In this document: positions 43,336-52,708 of the stretch, piece by piece
How the letters are laid out: the number at the start of each line of letters is the position of its first letter
How positions within the stretch are numbered: the stretch's first letter is position 1
Assembly (NCBI GenBank): GCA_963822485.1
Contig: CAWGHW010000001.1
Location: 248,001-312,000 of the forward strand
From: DASUBV01 sp963822485
Lineage (GTDB): Bacteria; Actinomycetota; Actinomycetes; Streptosporangiales; Streptosporangiaceae
Length of the DNA: 64,000 nucleotides
Direction of reading: 5' to 3'
Translations under genes and position numbers: made by a program
The notes under the pieces: generated by a model
What the model was told of the DNA's origin: nothing
The model's input: only the letters and a program-made list of their open reading frames with translations
Databases searched by the model: none

Positions 43336-44505
43336 ATGCGTAGGACGGGCTTGCTCACAGCTGCTGCGGCGCTCGCAGCGACGGTAGCGCTTACCGGATG
43401 CGGGGGCACGGCCAGCACCAGCACTAGCGGCAGCGCTGCCGACGTGGTCTCCGTGAACACCGGCTCGTGCGGCGGCCACTGGCACCTCGCGCATCCGGGC
43501 TGGCACACCTTCCAGATTCGCAACTCGGGCGACTCGGGCACCGAGGTCGACCTGACCAACCCGGCCAACGGCGCGGTATACGCGGAGCTCGAGCAGATGG
43601 GCCCGGGGACCACGACCCCGATGAGCCTCAACGTCGGGTCCGGCCGGTACGCGTTCGTGTGCCAGTTCGTCGACACCAACCCGATCGCCGGCCCCACGAT
43701 CACGGTGCCCGGGCACGCGAAGGGAACCGCGCCGACCCTCCCCATCACCTTCAACGAGCTGATCCCGGTGGCCAAGAAGTACCAGGCCGTGACCGAGGCC
43801 GCGCTCAAGGTGCTGGCCGCGAAGACCCGCACGCTGAACGCCGCCGTGCAGGGCGGCGACCTCGCGGCGGCCAGGCGCGACTGGCTCACGGCCCACCTTC
43901 AGTACGAGACGCTGGGCGCGGCGTACGGCGCATTCGCCAACTACGACAACGAGATCAACGGCCGGGCCGACCCCGTCGGGGTCAGCAGCCCGAAGTGGAC
44001 GGGCTTCTACCGGCTGGAGTACGGGCTCTGGCACGGGCAGTCCGCCAGGGAGCTCAGGCCGGTGGCGCAAACCCTGGACAAGGACGTCAGCGCGCTGCTC
44101 GCGTGGTGGCCGTCGCAGCAGATCTCGCTCATCGACCTCGGGCGGCGCGCCCACGAGGTCATCGAGAACGCCCTGGAGTTCCAGCTCACCGGGCACGACG
44201 ACTACGGCAGCGGCACCACGCTCGCGACCACCGTGGCCAACATCACCGCCTCGAAGGTGCTGCTGTCCCTGCTGCAGCCGCTGCTCACCCCGCGCTATCC
44301 CGGGCTGCCCGCCGTCTACACCTGGCTTGGCCAGCTCCGGGCGCTGCTGGAGAAGGAGCACCTTCCCAGCGGGTCCTGGGTTCCGGTATCGCGCCTGCCT
44401 GCCCGCGCCCGTCAGGAGATCGACGCAGCGTGCGGTCAGGCCCTGCAGGAACTCGCTCCGATCGCGTCGATTACCGAGCCGAGGAACACCTACCGTGCCT
44501 TCTGA
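43336..44505 (+). CDS. efeO: EfeO iron-uptake lipoprotein (cupredoxin + M75 peptidase domain)
   Basis: The 389-residue lipoprotein has the signal MRRTGLLTAAAALAATVALT and lipobox LTGC. A cupredoxin-like domain follows (VVSVNTGSCGGHWHLAHPGW), then the M75/imelysin-like domain with HLQYETLGAAYGAF, GFYRLEYGLWHG and the metal-site His/Glu residues. EfeO binds ferrous/ferric iron and passes it to the EfeU permease. ATG 43336 gives the lipoprotein start. The stop overlaps efeB by 11 bases. No efeU is found next to it. Confidence 0.87.
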   Translation: MRRTGLLTAAAALAATVALTGCGGTASTSTSGSAADVVSVNTGSCGGHWHLAHPGWHTFQIRNSGDSGTEVDLTNPANGAVYAELEQMGPGTTTPMSLNVGSGRYAFVCQFVDTNPIAGPTITVPGHAKGTAPTLPITFNELIPVAKKYQAVTEAALKVLAAKTRTLNAAVQGGDLAAARRDWLTAHLQYETLGAAYGAFANYDNEINGRADPVGVSSPKWTGFYRLEYGLWHGQSARELRPVAQTLDKDVSALLAWWPSQQISLIDLGRRAHEVIENALEFQLTGHDDYGSGTTLATTVANITASKVLLSLLQPLLTPRYPGLPAVYTWLGQLRALLEKEHLPSGSWVPVSRLPARARQEIDAACGQALQELAPIASITEPRNTYRAF

Positions 44506-45816
44506 CCCGACCCGAGCCGACCTGGAGCCAGCGCCGAGCCTGCCGAGCAAGCCGGGCCGCGGCGGCGATCGTTCCTGCGCGGCATGGTGGGCGGCGTGGC
44601 CGGCGGCGTCGTCGCCGGGGGCGTCGCGGGAGCGGCCGGCGGGTCGGCCTACGCGGCTGCCCGGCCCGGCCCCGAGGCCGCCACGAACGAGGCGATCGCG
44701 GCTGGGCTGCTGCCGCCCGTGCCGTTCCACGGCCAGCACCAGGCCGGCATCCTGCCCAAGCCGCAGCGGGCGACCGCGGTGGTGTCATTCGACGCCACCG
44801 CCGAGAGCCGCAGCGAGCTGGCGGACCTGTTCCAGACGATCACCGACCGCGCCCGGTTCCTGACCGCGGGCGGCACGCCGCCGCCGGTCGGCATCAACGG
44901 GCCGCCGTCGGACTCTGGCGTGCTGGGCCCGACCGTCGTGCCGGACGGGCTCACGGTGACGCTCGGCGTCGGCTCGACCTTGTTCGACGACCGGTACGGC
45001 CTGGCTGGCCAGCTGCCGCCTGGCCTGACGCCGATGCGATCATTCCCCAACGACGACCTGGACCCGGCGCAGACCGGCGGTGACCTGATCCTGCAGCTGA
45101 CCGCCGGGAACTCCGACACGGTGCTGCACGCGCTGCGGGACATCGCCCGGCACGCCCGCGGCGGCATGCAGGCGAACTGGCGGATGGACGGATTCTCCAG
45201 CCCGGCCCGGCCGGCCGGCACGGTCCCGCGCAACATGCTCGGGTTCATGGACGGCATCTCCAACCCGGACACCGGCGCGCAGCAGATGGACAAGCTGGTC
45301 TGGGTCCAGCCCGGCCAGGCTGGCCAGCCCGCGTGGACCGCGGGCGGCAGCTACCTTGTCGTCCGGCTGATCCGGATGCTCGTCGAGTTCTGGGACCGGG
45401 TGGACATCTACGAGCAGGAGCAGATGATCGGCCGCCGCCGCGCCACCGGCTTCCCGCTCGACGCTCAGAGCATCTTCGCCACGCCGGACTACGCGCGCGA
45501 CCCCACGGGCGACGTGATCCCGCTCAACGCCCACATACGGCTGGCCAACCCGCGGACGCCGCAGACGGCCGACAGCCGCGTCCTGCGCCGGGCCTACAAC
45601 TACGACCGCGGCATCGACGAGGTGGGCGACCTCGACATGGGGCTCTTGTTCACCTGTTTTCAGCGGGACATCAAGCGCCAGTTCGAGGCGGTCCAGACCA
45701 GGCTGATCAACGAGCCGCTCATCGACTACATCAGCCCGTTCGGCGGCGGGTACTTCCTCGCGCTGCCCGGCGTGACGGACAGCAGCGACTACTTCGGCCG
45801 CGCGCTGCTCGCCTGA
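44495..45816 (+). CDS. efeB: EfeB Dyp-type haem peroxidase, apparent frameshift near the 5' end
   Basis: A dye-decolourising peroxidase of the iron-uptake type, exported by Tat. The haem pocket shows MLGFMDGISNPDTG (distal Asp), the proximal His in PLNAHIRLANPR and catalytic Arg in SYLVVRLIRMLVEFWDR. The start GTG 44495 lies within the end of efeO. Its frame must shift by one base near 44551-44562 to reach RRRSFLRGMVGG, the Tat motif, and the rest of the protein; otherwise the start would fall after the signal. EfeB oxidises ferrous iron or frees iron from haem. Confidence 0.87.
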
Positions 45817-45996
45817 CGATCCCCGGATCGCATTGCGGGATGTTGTCCGCCCGTTTGCCTGCTGGCCAGATTCCCCCTATGTCGGAGTAAGAGTGTGATG
45901 GGACTGTTCGGGACGGGGTGCGCGTCAGCGCGGCCTGCGGCAGCCCCGTCGGGGCGCCGGCGAAGTAAGTCCCGCAGGGAACCCGGGAGGGTATCA

Positions 45997-47748
45997 ATGG
46001 GCGAAGGCCTGGCTGGTAGCCGGAAGAGGCGCTTGCGTCTCCGGCTCTTTATCGCAGCAGGCGCGGCAGTAACCCTCGGCGCCAGCGTGGCCGCCGGGGT
46101 CACGGGGGCGAGCGCGAGCACGTCGCTGGCCTCCAGGCTCGCGGCGGAGTATCCGGGATACCACGTCCCGGCGACGGCGCCCGCCAGCGTGTACCGGGAC
46201 ACCAACGCCACGAAGACGCCGATCAAGCATGTCGTCGTGATCTTCGATGAGAACGTGTCCTTCGACCACTACTTCGGCACGTACCCGTTCGCGACGAACA
46301 ACGACGGCACCCCCTTCGTCGCGAAGCCGGGCACGCCGCACGTGAACGGGCTCTACACCAAGATCACCAAGAGCGGGCCGACCGGGCCGCTGCTGACCCA
46401 TAACCCGAACGAGTTCGACCCGCAGCGGCTCGGCCCGTCCGAGGCCCTGACCTGCGACATGAACCACGGCTACCAGGCCGAGCAGAATGCCGTCAACAGC
46501 GGCGCCATGAACATGTTCGTCCAGGACACCGAGCAGGACGAGTGCTCGAACACCGGCGAGTTCTACGGGCCTCCCGGCATCGTCATGGACTACTACGACG
46601 GGAACACCGACACCGCCCTGTGGAACTACGCTCAGAACTACTCGATGAGCGACAACAACTTCGACACCACCTTCGGGCCGTCGACTGAGGGCGCCATCTC
46701 GGTGAGCTCGGGCCTGAGCACCGACGGCTCCGCGGTGACCCCGTCGGGGGCGGCGACGACCGACCCCAGCGCGATCAGCTCGGACGGGGTCGTGTTCGGC
46801 GACATCGACCCGCACTTCGACCAGTGCTCAGACTCCAGTCACACTTCCTCCAACCCGGAGGGCGTGATGACGGGCAAGAACATCGGCGACCTGCTGAACG
46901 CCAAGCACGTCACGTGGGGCTGGTTCCAGGGCGGCTTCGCGCCGACCTCGCACAACAGCGGCGGCGCGGTCTGCGGTGCCCAGAGCGAGAACATCGACGG
47001 GACCGAGCTCACCGAGTACACGCCGCACTGGGATCCGTTCCAGTTCAACGCCAGCACCGCCAACCCGGCTCACCTGGCCCCGACCTCCGAGGCCGCGATC
47101 GGCCGCAGCGACCAGGCCAGCCACCAGTACGACCTGACCGACTTCGCCAAGACGCTGAAGGACGGCAACCTGCCGTCGGTCAGCTTCATCAAGGGCACGA
47201 CCGAGCAGAGCGCGCACCCGGGTGAGTCGGGCCCGGTCGACGAGCAGCGCTTCCTCGTCAACACGATCAACCAGGTCGAGACGTCGAAGTTCTGGAAGTC
47301 GACCGCGATCGTCGTCACCTACGACGACTCTGACGGCTGGTACGACCACGTGCCGCCGCACATCGTCAACGGCTCGAACGACTCCACCATTGACGCCGCC
47401 GTGTGCGAGAAGGCCAAGGTTACGCTCGGCACCGCCAATGGTCGCTGCGGCTTCAGCCAGCGGCTGCCGATGCTGGTCATCTCGCCCTGGACGCGGGACA
47501 ACTACGTCAGCAGCAACCTGACCAACACCACCTCGGTGGTGCGGTTCATCGAGGACAACTGGCTGGGCGGGGAGCGCATCCCGGGCTCCTTCGACGCGAT
47601 CTCGGGCAGCCTCACCGCCAAGAACGGCCTGATTGACCTCAGCATCAAGCCGCACTTCAAGCCGGTGATCCTCAACCCGCAGGACGGTGCCGTCGTTCGC
47701 GGCGACCGCTTCTACGGCAACATGGGCCGCAAGCACCCGAAGAAGTAG
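45997..47748 (+). CDS. Secreted phosphoesterase (acid phosphatase/phospholipase C superfamily)
   Basis: The 583-residue secreted protein has a signal of Lys/Arg then LRLFIAAGAAVTLGASVAAG. The metal/nucleophile region is HVVVIFDENVSFDHYFGTYP, followed by LTCDMNHGYQAEQNAVNSGA, MDYYDGNTDTALWNYAQNYS, IVVTYDDSDGWYDHVPP and LPMLVISPWTRDNYVSS. Family members hydrolyse phosphomonoesters or phosphodiesters. ATG 45997 follows GGGAGG at six bases. It is a full-length paralogue of the gene at 41295, and efeO-efeB lie between the two. It ends at a strong terminator. Confidence 0.9.
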   Translation: MGEGLAGSRKRRLRLRLFIAAGAAVTLGASVAAGVTGASASTSLASRLAAEYPGYHVPATAPASVYRDTNATKTPIKHVVVIFDENVSFDHYFGTYPFATNNDGTPFVAKPGTPHVNGLYTKITKSGPTGPLLTHNPNEFDPQRLGPSEALTCDMNHGYQAEQNAVNSGAMNMFVQDTEQDECSNTGEFYGPPGIVMDYYDGNTDTALWNYAQNYSMSDNNFDTTFGPSTEGAISVSSGLSTDGSAVTPSGAATTDPSAISSDGVVFGDIDPHFDQCSDSSHTSSNPEGVMTGKNIGDLLNAKHVTWGWFQGGFAPTSHNSGGAVCGAQSENIDGTELTEYTPHWDPFQFNASTANPAHLAPTSEAAIGRSDQASHQYDLTDFAKTLKDGNLPSVSFIKGTTEQSAHPGESGPVDEQRFLVNTINQVETSKFWKSTAIVVTYDDSDGWYDHVPPHIVNGSNDSTIDAAVCEKAKVTLGTANGRCGFSQRLPMLVISPWTRDNYVSSNLTNTTSVVRFIEDNWLGGERIPGSFDAISGSLTAKNGLIDLSIKPHFKPVILNPQDGAVVRGDRFYGNMGRKHPKK

Positions 47749-47787
47749 CAGCACGGTCGTGAAGCCATAACACGACTCAGCTAGCTC

Positions 47788-47822
47788 GCTGCCCCGGCCC
47801 GGGTCTCCCGGACCGGGGCAGC
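47788..47822. terminator. Strong GC hairpin after the phosphoesterase gene
   Basis: A 16-bp stem (GCTGCCCCGGCCCGGG against 47807-47822, one mismatch) with a three-base loop begins 40 bases after the stop. There is no T tract. The stem strength and position make it a factor-independent-type terminator for a high-GC genome. Confidence 0.75.
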
Positions 47823-47949
47823 GGTCGTTCCGCGCCGGGATCCGCGGGCTGTCCGTCTGCCGACACTCCTTGTCCGGCTGCACCGTCGCGGCCCGGCGCA
47901 CACGCTCCGTATCGTCACGACCAGGCTTAACTCACGGGAGGTCAGCGTC

Positions 47950-48678
47950 ATGACGGACATAGCCGAACTGCGCAATGCGATCACCGGGCTGCTCGCCTAT
48001 GCCGGCGCCGAGGAGGAGATGCTGCTGGCCACGGCGCGCCGGGCGCCGGTCGTCTCCGGCCGCCCGGACTGCTGGGCCGCGATCCCGGTCATCGCGCATA
48101 ACACGGAATTCAAGCGCCAGCAGGTCCGGCGGCTGACGGCCATCCGGGCTGGCACCACACCGCCCGAGTTCACCGAGATCGACCACCGCTCGGCGCAGGT
48201 CTACCAGCGCTACGCGGACCAGCCCGCCGGCCAGGTGGCCCGCGAGAGCCGGGAGGTCACCGCGGAGCTGATCGACGGGCTGGGCGAGACCAGCGACGAG
48301 GACCTGCTGGACCCGGCCCGGCATCCCTGGCTGCGCGGCCGCCAGCTCGGGCTCCAGATCATCGTGCGCGGCTTCTGGCATCCGCTGGGCCACCTCGGCG
48401 AGTGCTACGCGGCCCACGCCCAGCCGGACCGGGCCGTTGCCCTGTCCGAGCACGTCACGGCGGCCGCTTCCTACCTGAACGCACCGCCGGCGGCGCGGGG
48501 GATGGCCTACTACAACCTGGCCTGCGCCCAGGCCCAGGCCAGCCAGCCCGGCGGTGCGCTGGGCTCCCTCGAGCAAGCCATCCGGCTCAACCCGGACCTG
48601 CGGGCCAACGCCCGCCGGGACGCCGACCTGGACCGCCTGCGCGGGCACGCCGAGTTCCCCGCGCTGATCGCGGACTGA
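47950..48678 (+). CDS. DinB-like domain protein with C-terminal TPR
   Basis: The 242-residue protein begins as a four-helix DinB/ClbS-like bundle (MTDIAELRNAITGLLAYAGA, WAAIPVIAHNTEFKRQQVRR with a possible metal His, and FWHPLGHLGECY). It ends in a tetratricopeptide unit (AYYNLACAQAQASQPGGALG, SLEQAIRLNPDLR). DinB-fold proteins use thiols or metals in varied reactions; the TPR may bind a partner. ATG 47950 follows GGGAGG. It lies 12 bases before chrA and may be co-transcribed. Exact role unknown. Confidence 0.7.
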   Translation: MTDIAELRNAITGLLAYAGAEEEMLLATARRAPVVSGRPDCWAAIPVIAHNTEFKRQQVRRLTAIRAGTTPPEFTEIDHRSAQVYQRYADQPAGQVARESREVTAELIDGLGETSDEDLLDPARHPWLRGRQLGLQIIVRGFWHPLGHLGECYAAHAQPDRAVALSEHVTAAASYLNAPPAARGMAYYNLACAQAQASQPGGALGSLEQAIRLNPDLRANARRDADLDRLRGHAEFPALIAD

Positions 48679-48690
48679 ACCGAGGCCAGT

Positions 48691-49881
48691 TTGCCGGAAT
48701 CTTCTTTGTCTGAAACCTCTGTCCCGCAGGTCTCGCTGCTGACGATCGCGCGGGAATGGGGCCGGATCGGGTGCATCGGGTTCGGCGGCCCGCCCGCGCA
48801 CATCGCCCTGCTGCGGGGCCTGTGCGTGGACCGGCGGGAGTGGCTGTCCGCGGCCGAGTTCGAGGACGGCGTCGCGGCGACCAGCCTGCTGCCCGGCCCG
48901 GCCTCGACCCAGCTGGCCATCTTCTGCGCCTGGCGGCTGCGCGGCCCGGCCGGCGCGCTGGTCGGCGGGGCCTGCTTCATCGTGCCCGGCCTGATCATCA
49001 TCCTGGCCCTGTCGGCGCTGTTCCTGGCCGCCCGCCCGCCGCTGTGGGTCCGGGGCGCCGCGGCCGGCGCCGGGGCCGCGGTGCCCGCGGTGGCGCTGGC
49101 CGCCGCCATCGGGCTGGTCCCGGCCAGCCTGAAGCGGGTGGGCCCGGCCCGCCCGCGCCGGGTCCGGTGGGCCTGCTACCTGCTGGCGGGCGGCGTGTCG
49201 GCGGCGCTGATCGGCCCGTTCCTGGTCGTCGTGCTGCTCGGCTGCGGCCTGATCGAGCTGCTGCTGACCGCCCGGCCCAGGCTGGCGGTCGGCCAGAGCG
49301 CGCTGCTGCCCGCGCTGCCGGGGCTGGCGGCCAAGGCCACCGCGGCCGGCGGGCTGGCAGGCGTGGCCTGGGTGGCGTTCAAGGTCGGCGCGCTGTCGTT
49401 CGGCGGCGGGTTCGTGATCATCCCGCTGATGCAGCACGACGCGGTGCACACCTACCACTGGATGACCAGCGCCCAGTTCCTCAGCGCGGTCGCGCTCGGG
49501 CAGGTCACGCCGGGCCCGGTGGTGCAGACCGTGGCCGTGGTCGGCTACGCGGCCGCCGGGGTGGGCGGCGGGCTGCTGGCCTCGCTGGTCGCCTTCACCC
49601 CGTCGTTCGCGCTGGTGCTGGCGGGCGGGTCGCACTTTGACCGGCTGCGCGCCAACGCCAGCGCGCAGGCCTTCCTGACCGGCGCCGGGCCCGCCGCCAT
49701 CGGCGCCATCGCCGGGGCCACGATCCCGCTCGGCCTGGGCCTGGCTCACCTGTGGCAGCTCGGCGTGCTCGCGCTGGCCCTGGTCTGGCTGGTGGCGCTG
49801 CGCCGCGGGGTGGTGGCCGCCCTGATCGGCGCCGGCGTGCTGGGCGTGATCGCCGTGCTGGCCGGCGCCGCGGCGGGCTGA
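48691..49881 (+). CDS. chrA: Chromate transporter
   Basis: A 396-residue bidomain CHR protein with about ten membrane helices. Both halves carry the family signature (RIGCIGFGGPPAHIALLRG in the first, FKVGALSFGGGFVIIPLMQH in the second) followed by LLPGPASTQLAIF and ALGQVTPGPVVQTVAVVGY. It exports chromate, probably in exchange for sulfate. TTG 48691 follows GAGG and sits 12 bases after the DinB/TPR gene. The long hydrophobic core is intact. Confidence 0.93.
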   Translation: MPESSLSETSVPQVSLLTIAREWGRIGCIGFGGPPAHIALLRGLCVDRREWLSAAEFEDGVAATSLLPGPASTQLAIFCAWRLRGPAGALVGGACFIVPGLIIILALSALFLAARPPLWVRGAAAGAGAAVPAVALAAAIGLVPASLKRVGPARPRRVRWACYLLAGGVSAALIGPFLVVVLLGCGLIELLLTARPRLAVGQSALLPALPGLAAKATAAGGLAGVAWVAFKVGALSFGGGFVIIPLMQHDAVHTYHWMTSAQFLSAVALGQVTPGPVVQTVAVVGYAAAGVGGGLLASLVAFTPSFALVLAGGSHFDRLRANASAQAFLTGAGPAAIGAIAGATIPLGLGLAHLWQLGVLALALVWLVALRRGVVAALIGAGVLGVIAVLAGAAAG

Positions 49882-49917
49882 GGCCCTAGCTCAGAACGGC
49901 CTGGCTCACTTCCGGGC

Positions 49918-50328
49918 TCACTCCTCGGGCTCCAGGGTCAGCGAGACCGAGTTGATGCACCAGCGCTGGTCGGTGGGGACGTCGTAGCCCTCACCCTCGA
50001 ACACGTGCCCCAGGTGCGAGTCACACGCCGCGCACCGGACCTCGGTGCGGGTCCGGCCCAGCGAGCGGTCCTCCAGCAGCACCACCGCGTCATCCTCGGT
50101 CGGCTGGTAGAAGCTCGGCCAGCCGCAGTGCGAGTCGAATTTCGCGTCCGACCGGAACAGCTCGGCGCCGCAGGCCCGGCACCGGTACACGCCGGTGGTC
50201 TTGGTGTCGGTGTACTCCCCGGTGAACGGAGCCTCCGTGCCCGCCTGCCGCAGCACCTGGTACTCCTCGGGAGACAGCCGCTCCTGCCATTCCGTCTCAG
50301 ACATCTCCACCCGTTGCGCCTTGTCCAT
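49918..50328 (-). CDS. msrB: Peptide-methionine (R)-S-oxide reductase
   Basis: MsrB reduces R-methionine sulfoxide in proteins. The 136-residue protein has two zinc CxxC pairs (YRCRACGAELF and VRCAACDSHLGHVFEGEGYD), the substrate site CGWPSFYQP and the catalytic Cys in RWCINSVSLTL. ATG 50328 starts 10 bases after the secA2 stop; ATG 50304 is a possible alternative. The gene converges on chrA. Confidence 0.95.
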   Translation of the reverse strand: MDKAQRVEMSETEWQERLSPEEYQVLRQAGTEAPFTGEYTDTKTTGVYRCRACGAELFRSDAKFDSHCGWPSFYQPTEDDAVVLLEDRSLGRTRTEVRCAACDSHLGHVFEGEGYDVPTDQRWCINSVSLTLEPEE

Positions 50329-50338
50329 GCTCCGGAGA

Positions 50339-52652
50339 CTACCCGGAAGCACCGTGGAGCAGACGCCGGAGCCGGCGCCCGACCTGGTCGGCATCGCTGC
50401 CGAAGGGATTGTCCTGGACGACGTAGGTCCAGGTCGCGGTCGGCCGCTTCAGGTCCGCGGCATCCAGGTCCAGGCCCGCGCTGGTGATGGCGGCCTCGGA
50501 GAAGGTCGCCGCGCAGCGCTCGCCGATCTCCTCCAGCAGGCGGCCGAACCGCCTGACCGCCTCGGCGTGGAACTCCGACAGCGGATCCAGCGCCATGACG
50601 AACGGGTTGGGACCGTGGCCGAGCGAGCGCAGGTGGATGCCCTCGCGGATCTCGGCCAGCACGGCCAGGTGGTCGGCCCAGCCGCGGTCCAGGTGGTAGA
50701 GGGCAATCTGGCGGGCGCTCTCCCCGAGCACGCCGGGCCCGACGTCGGCCGCCAGCTCCTGGTAGCGGTCCGGGCAGCGGCGGGCCAGGTCGGTGAGCGC
50801 GGCGTCGCCGTGCAGCACCCGCTCCCGCCGCTCCAGCACGACGCGCCGCTGCTCCTCGATCAGCTTGCTGTACCGGAACGTGTTGCGGTGTATCTCCAGG
50901 TTCGCGCCCTCCGCGGCGCGCTGGGCGTGCCGGACGGCGCGGCGGGACCTGGCGTCGTCCAGGCGTCCGTCGGGATCGGGGTCGCCGGGCGGCTCGTGCA
51001 GCGGATAGCTGACGACCAGGTCGTCCTCCATGCTGACGAAGAAGACCGAGCGGCCCGGATCGCCCTGCAGCGGCCCGGCCGCGCAGCTGGCGGTCGATCC
51101 GCGCGGTCCAGTGCCGGCCGGTGCCGACGACGTGCAGCCCGCCCAGGCCGGCCACCTGCCCCGTGTCGCCCTCGCGGCCGCCCAGCCGGATGTCGGTCCC
51201 GCGCCCGGCCATCTGCGTCGACACGGTGATCGCCCCGCGGGCCCCGGCCTCGCTGATGATCGCCGCTTCCTCGGCGTCGTTCTTGGCGTTCAGCACGACG
51301 CAGGGCAGGTCGGCGGCGGCCAGCTGGGTGGCCACCCGCTCCGACTCGGCGATGTCGAGGGTGCCGATCAGGACCGGCCGCCCGGCGGCGTGCGCCGCGG
51401 CGATCTCGGCGATGACCGCGTGCTCCTTGCCGGCCTGGGTCGCGTACAGCCGATCGGGCTCGTCCTCGCGGACCGAGGGCCGGTTGGACGGGATCACCGC
51501 GACCTCCAGCCCGTAGAACTCGCGCAGCTGCTCGCCGATGGTCACGGCCGTCGCGGTCATCCCGCACACCTTCGGGTAGCGCCGCACCAGGGACTCCACC
51601 GTGATGCTGTCGAGTATCTCCCCGGTCTCGCTCGCGGCCAGGCCCTCCTTGGCCTCGACCGCCGCGTGCAGGCCGTCGGGCCAGCGCTGCAGCCGGGCGA
51701 CCCGGCCGCGCGAGGTGCTGATCAGCTGAATCCGGCCGTCGCGGACGATGTAATCGACGTCGCGCCGCAGCAGCACCTGGGCGTGCAGGGCCAGGTTGAG
51801 CCGGGTCAGGAAGTTGAGGTCGGCGTCGGCGTACAGGTCGATCCCGCCGAGCGCGACCTCCGCCGCCCGGGCGCCCGCGTCGGTCAGCTGGACGTTGCGG
51901 GCCTCGTCGTCGGCCTCGTAGTGCCGGCCGGGCCGGAAGTCCCGGACGATCCCGGCGATCCGCAGGTCCGTGCTGGCCGCCTCGCCCGCGCCCGCCAGCA
52001 CCAGCGGCACCAGCGCCTCGTCGATGAGCACCGAGTCGGCCTCGTCGATCAGGACCACGTCGGGTGCGGTCATGACCTGGTCGGCCGGGTCGGTGCGCAG
52101 CCGGTCGCGGAGCACGTCGAACCCGATCTCGCTGACCGGCGCGTAGGTGACCTGAGCCGCGTACGCCGCCCGGCGCTCGGCCGGGCTGGACGCCTGGCCC
52201 AGGTGGCCGACCGAGATGCCGAGCGCCCGGTACACCGGGCTCATCCATTCCGCGTCCCGGCGGGCCAGGTAGTCATTGACCGCCATGACGTGGACCTGCC
52301 CGCCGCGCGTGGCGTACCAGGCCGCCGTCAGCGCGCCGGCCAGGGTCTTCCCCTCGCCCGTGGCCATCTCGGCGACCGAGCCCGACATCATGACCAGCGC
52401 GCCGAGCAGCTGCGCGTCGTAGGGCCGCTCGCCCAGCGCCCGGCGGGCCGCCTCCCGGCCGACCGCGCAGAACCGGGCCTGATCGGCCTCGTCGGCGGCC
52501 TTGGCGGCCGCGGCGGGCAGCGCCTCGTCCTGGAGGTCTTCGAGCTCGGCCTCGGCCGCCGCGATGGCGGGCAGCAGCCGCTGGTATCCGGACAGGTCGG
52601 CCGTTCCCGGCTTCTGGAGGAACCGCCTGACCCGGTCCCGGAGGGTGCTCAT
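50339..52652 (-). CDS. secA2: SecA-type translocase ATPase, accessory SecA2-like, apparent frameshift
   Basis: SecA drives protein export; the short form (about 770 residues, no long C-terminal zinc tail) suggests accessory SecA2. Motifs are MATGEGKTLAGALTAAWYAT (Walker A), VVLIDEADSVLIDEALVPL (Walker B), KVCGMTATAVT, and STQMAGRGTDIRLGGREGDT. After IDRQLRGRA the frame changes near 51066-51085, and the other frame gives LQGDPGRSVFFVSMEDDLVV and a normal C-terminus. ATG 52652 opens the gene. It is followed by msrB at 10 bases. No SecY2 or dedicated substrate gene is recognisable here. Confidence 0.87.
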
Positions 52653-52708
52653 GCCTGGTTCACTGCCACACCCAGGAGAACGCGCCGCGCGACGAGCTGG
52701 TTCCTGGA

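Noticed and set aside
47932..49749. Long minus-strand open frame opposite the DinB/TPR and chrA genes
   Set aside because: Composition is the antisense of membrane and helical codons; it has no domain and no ribosome binding site.
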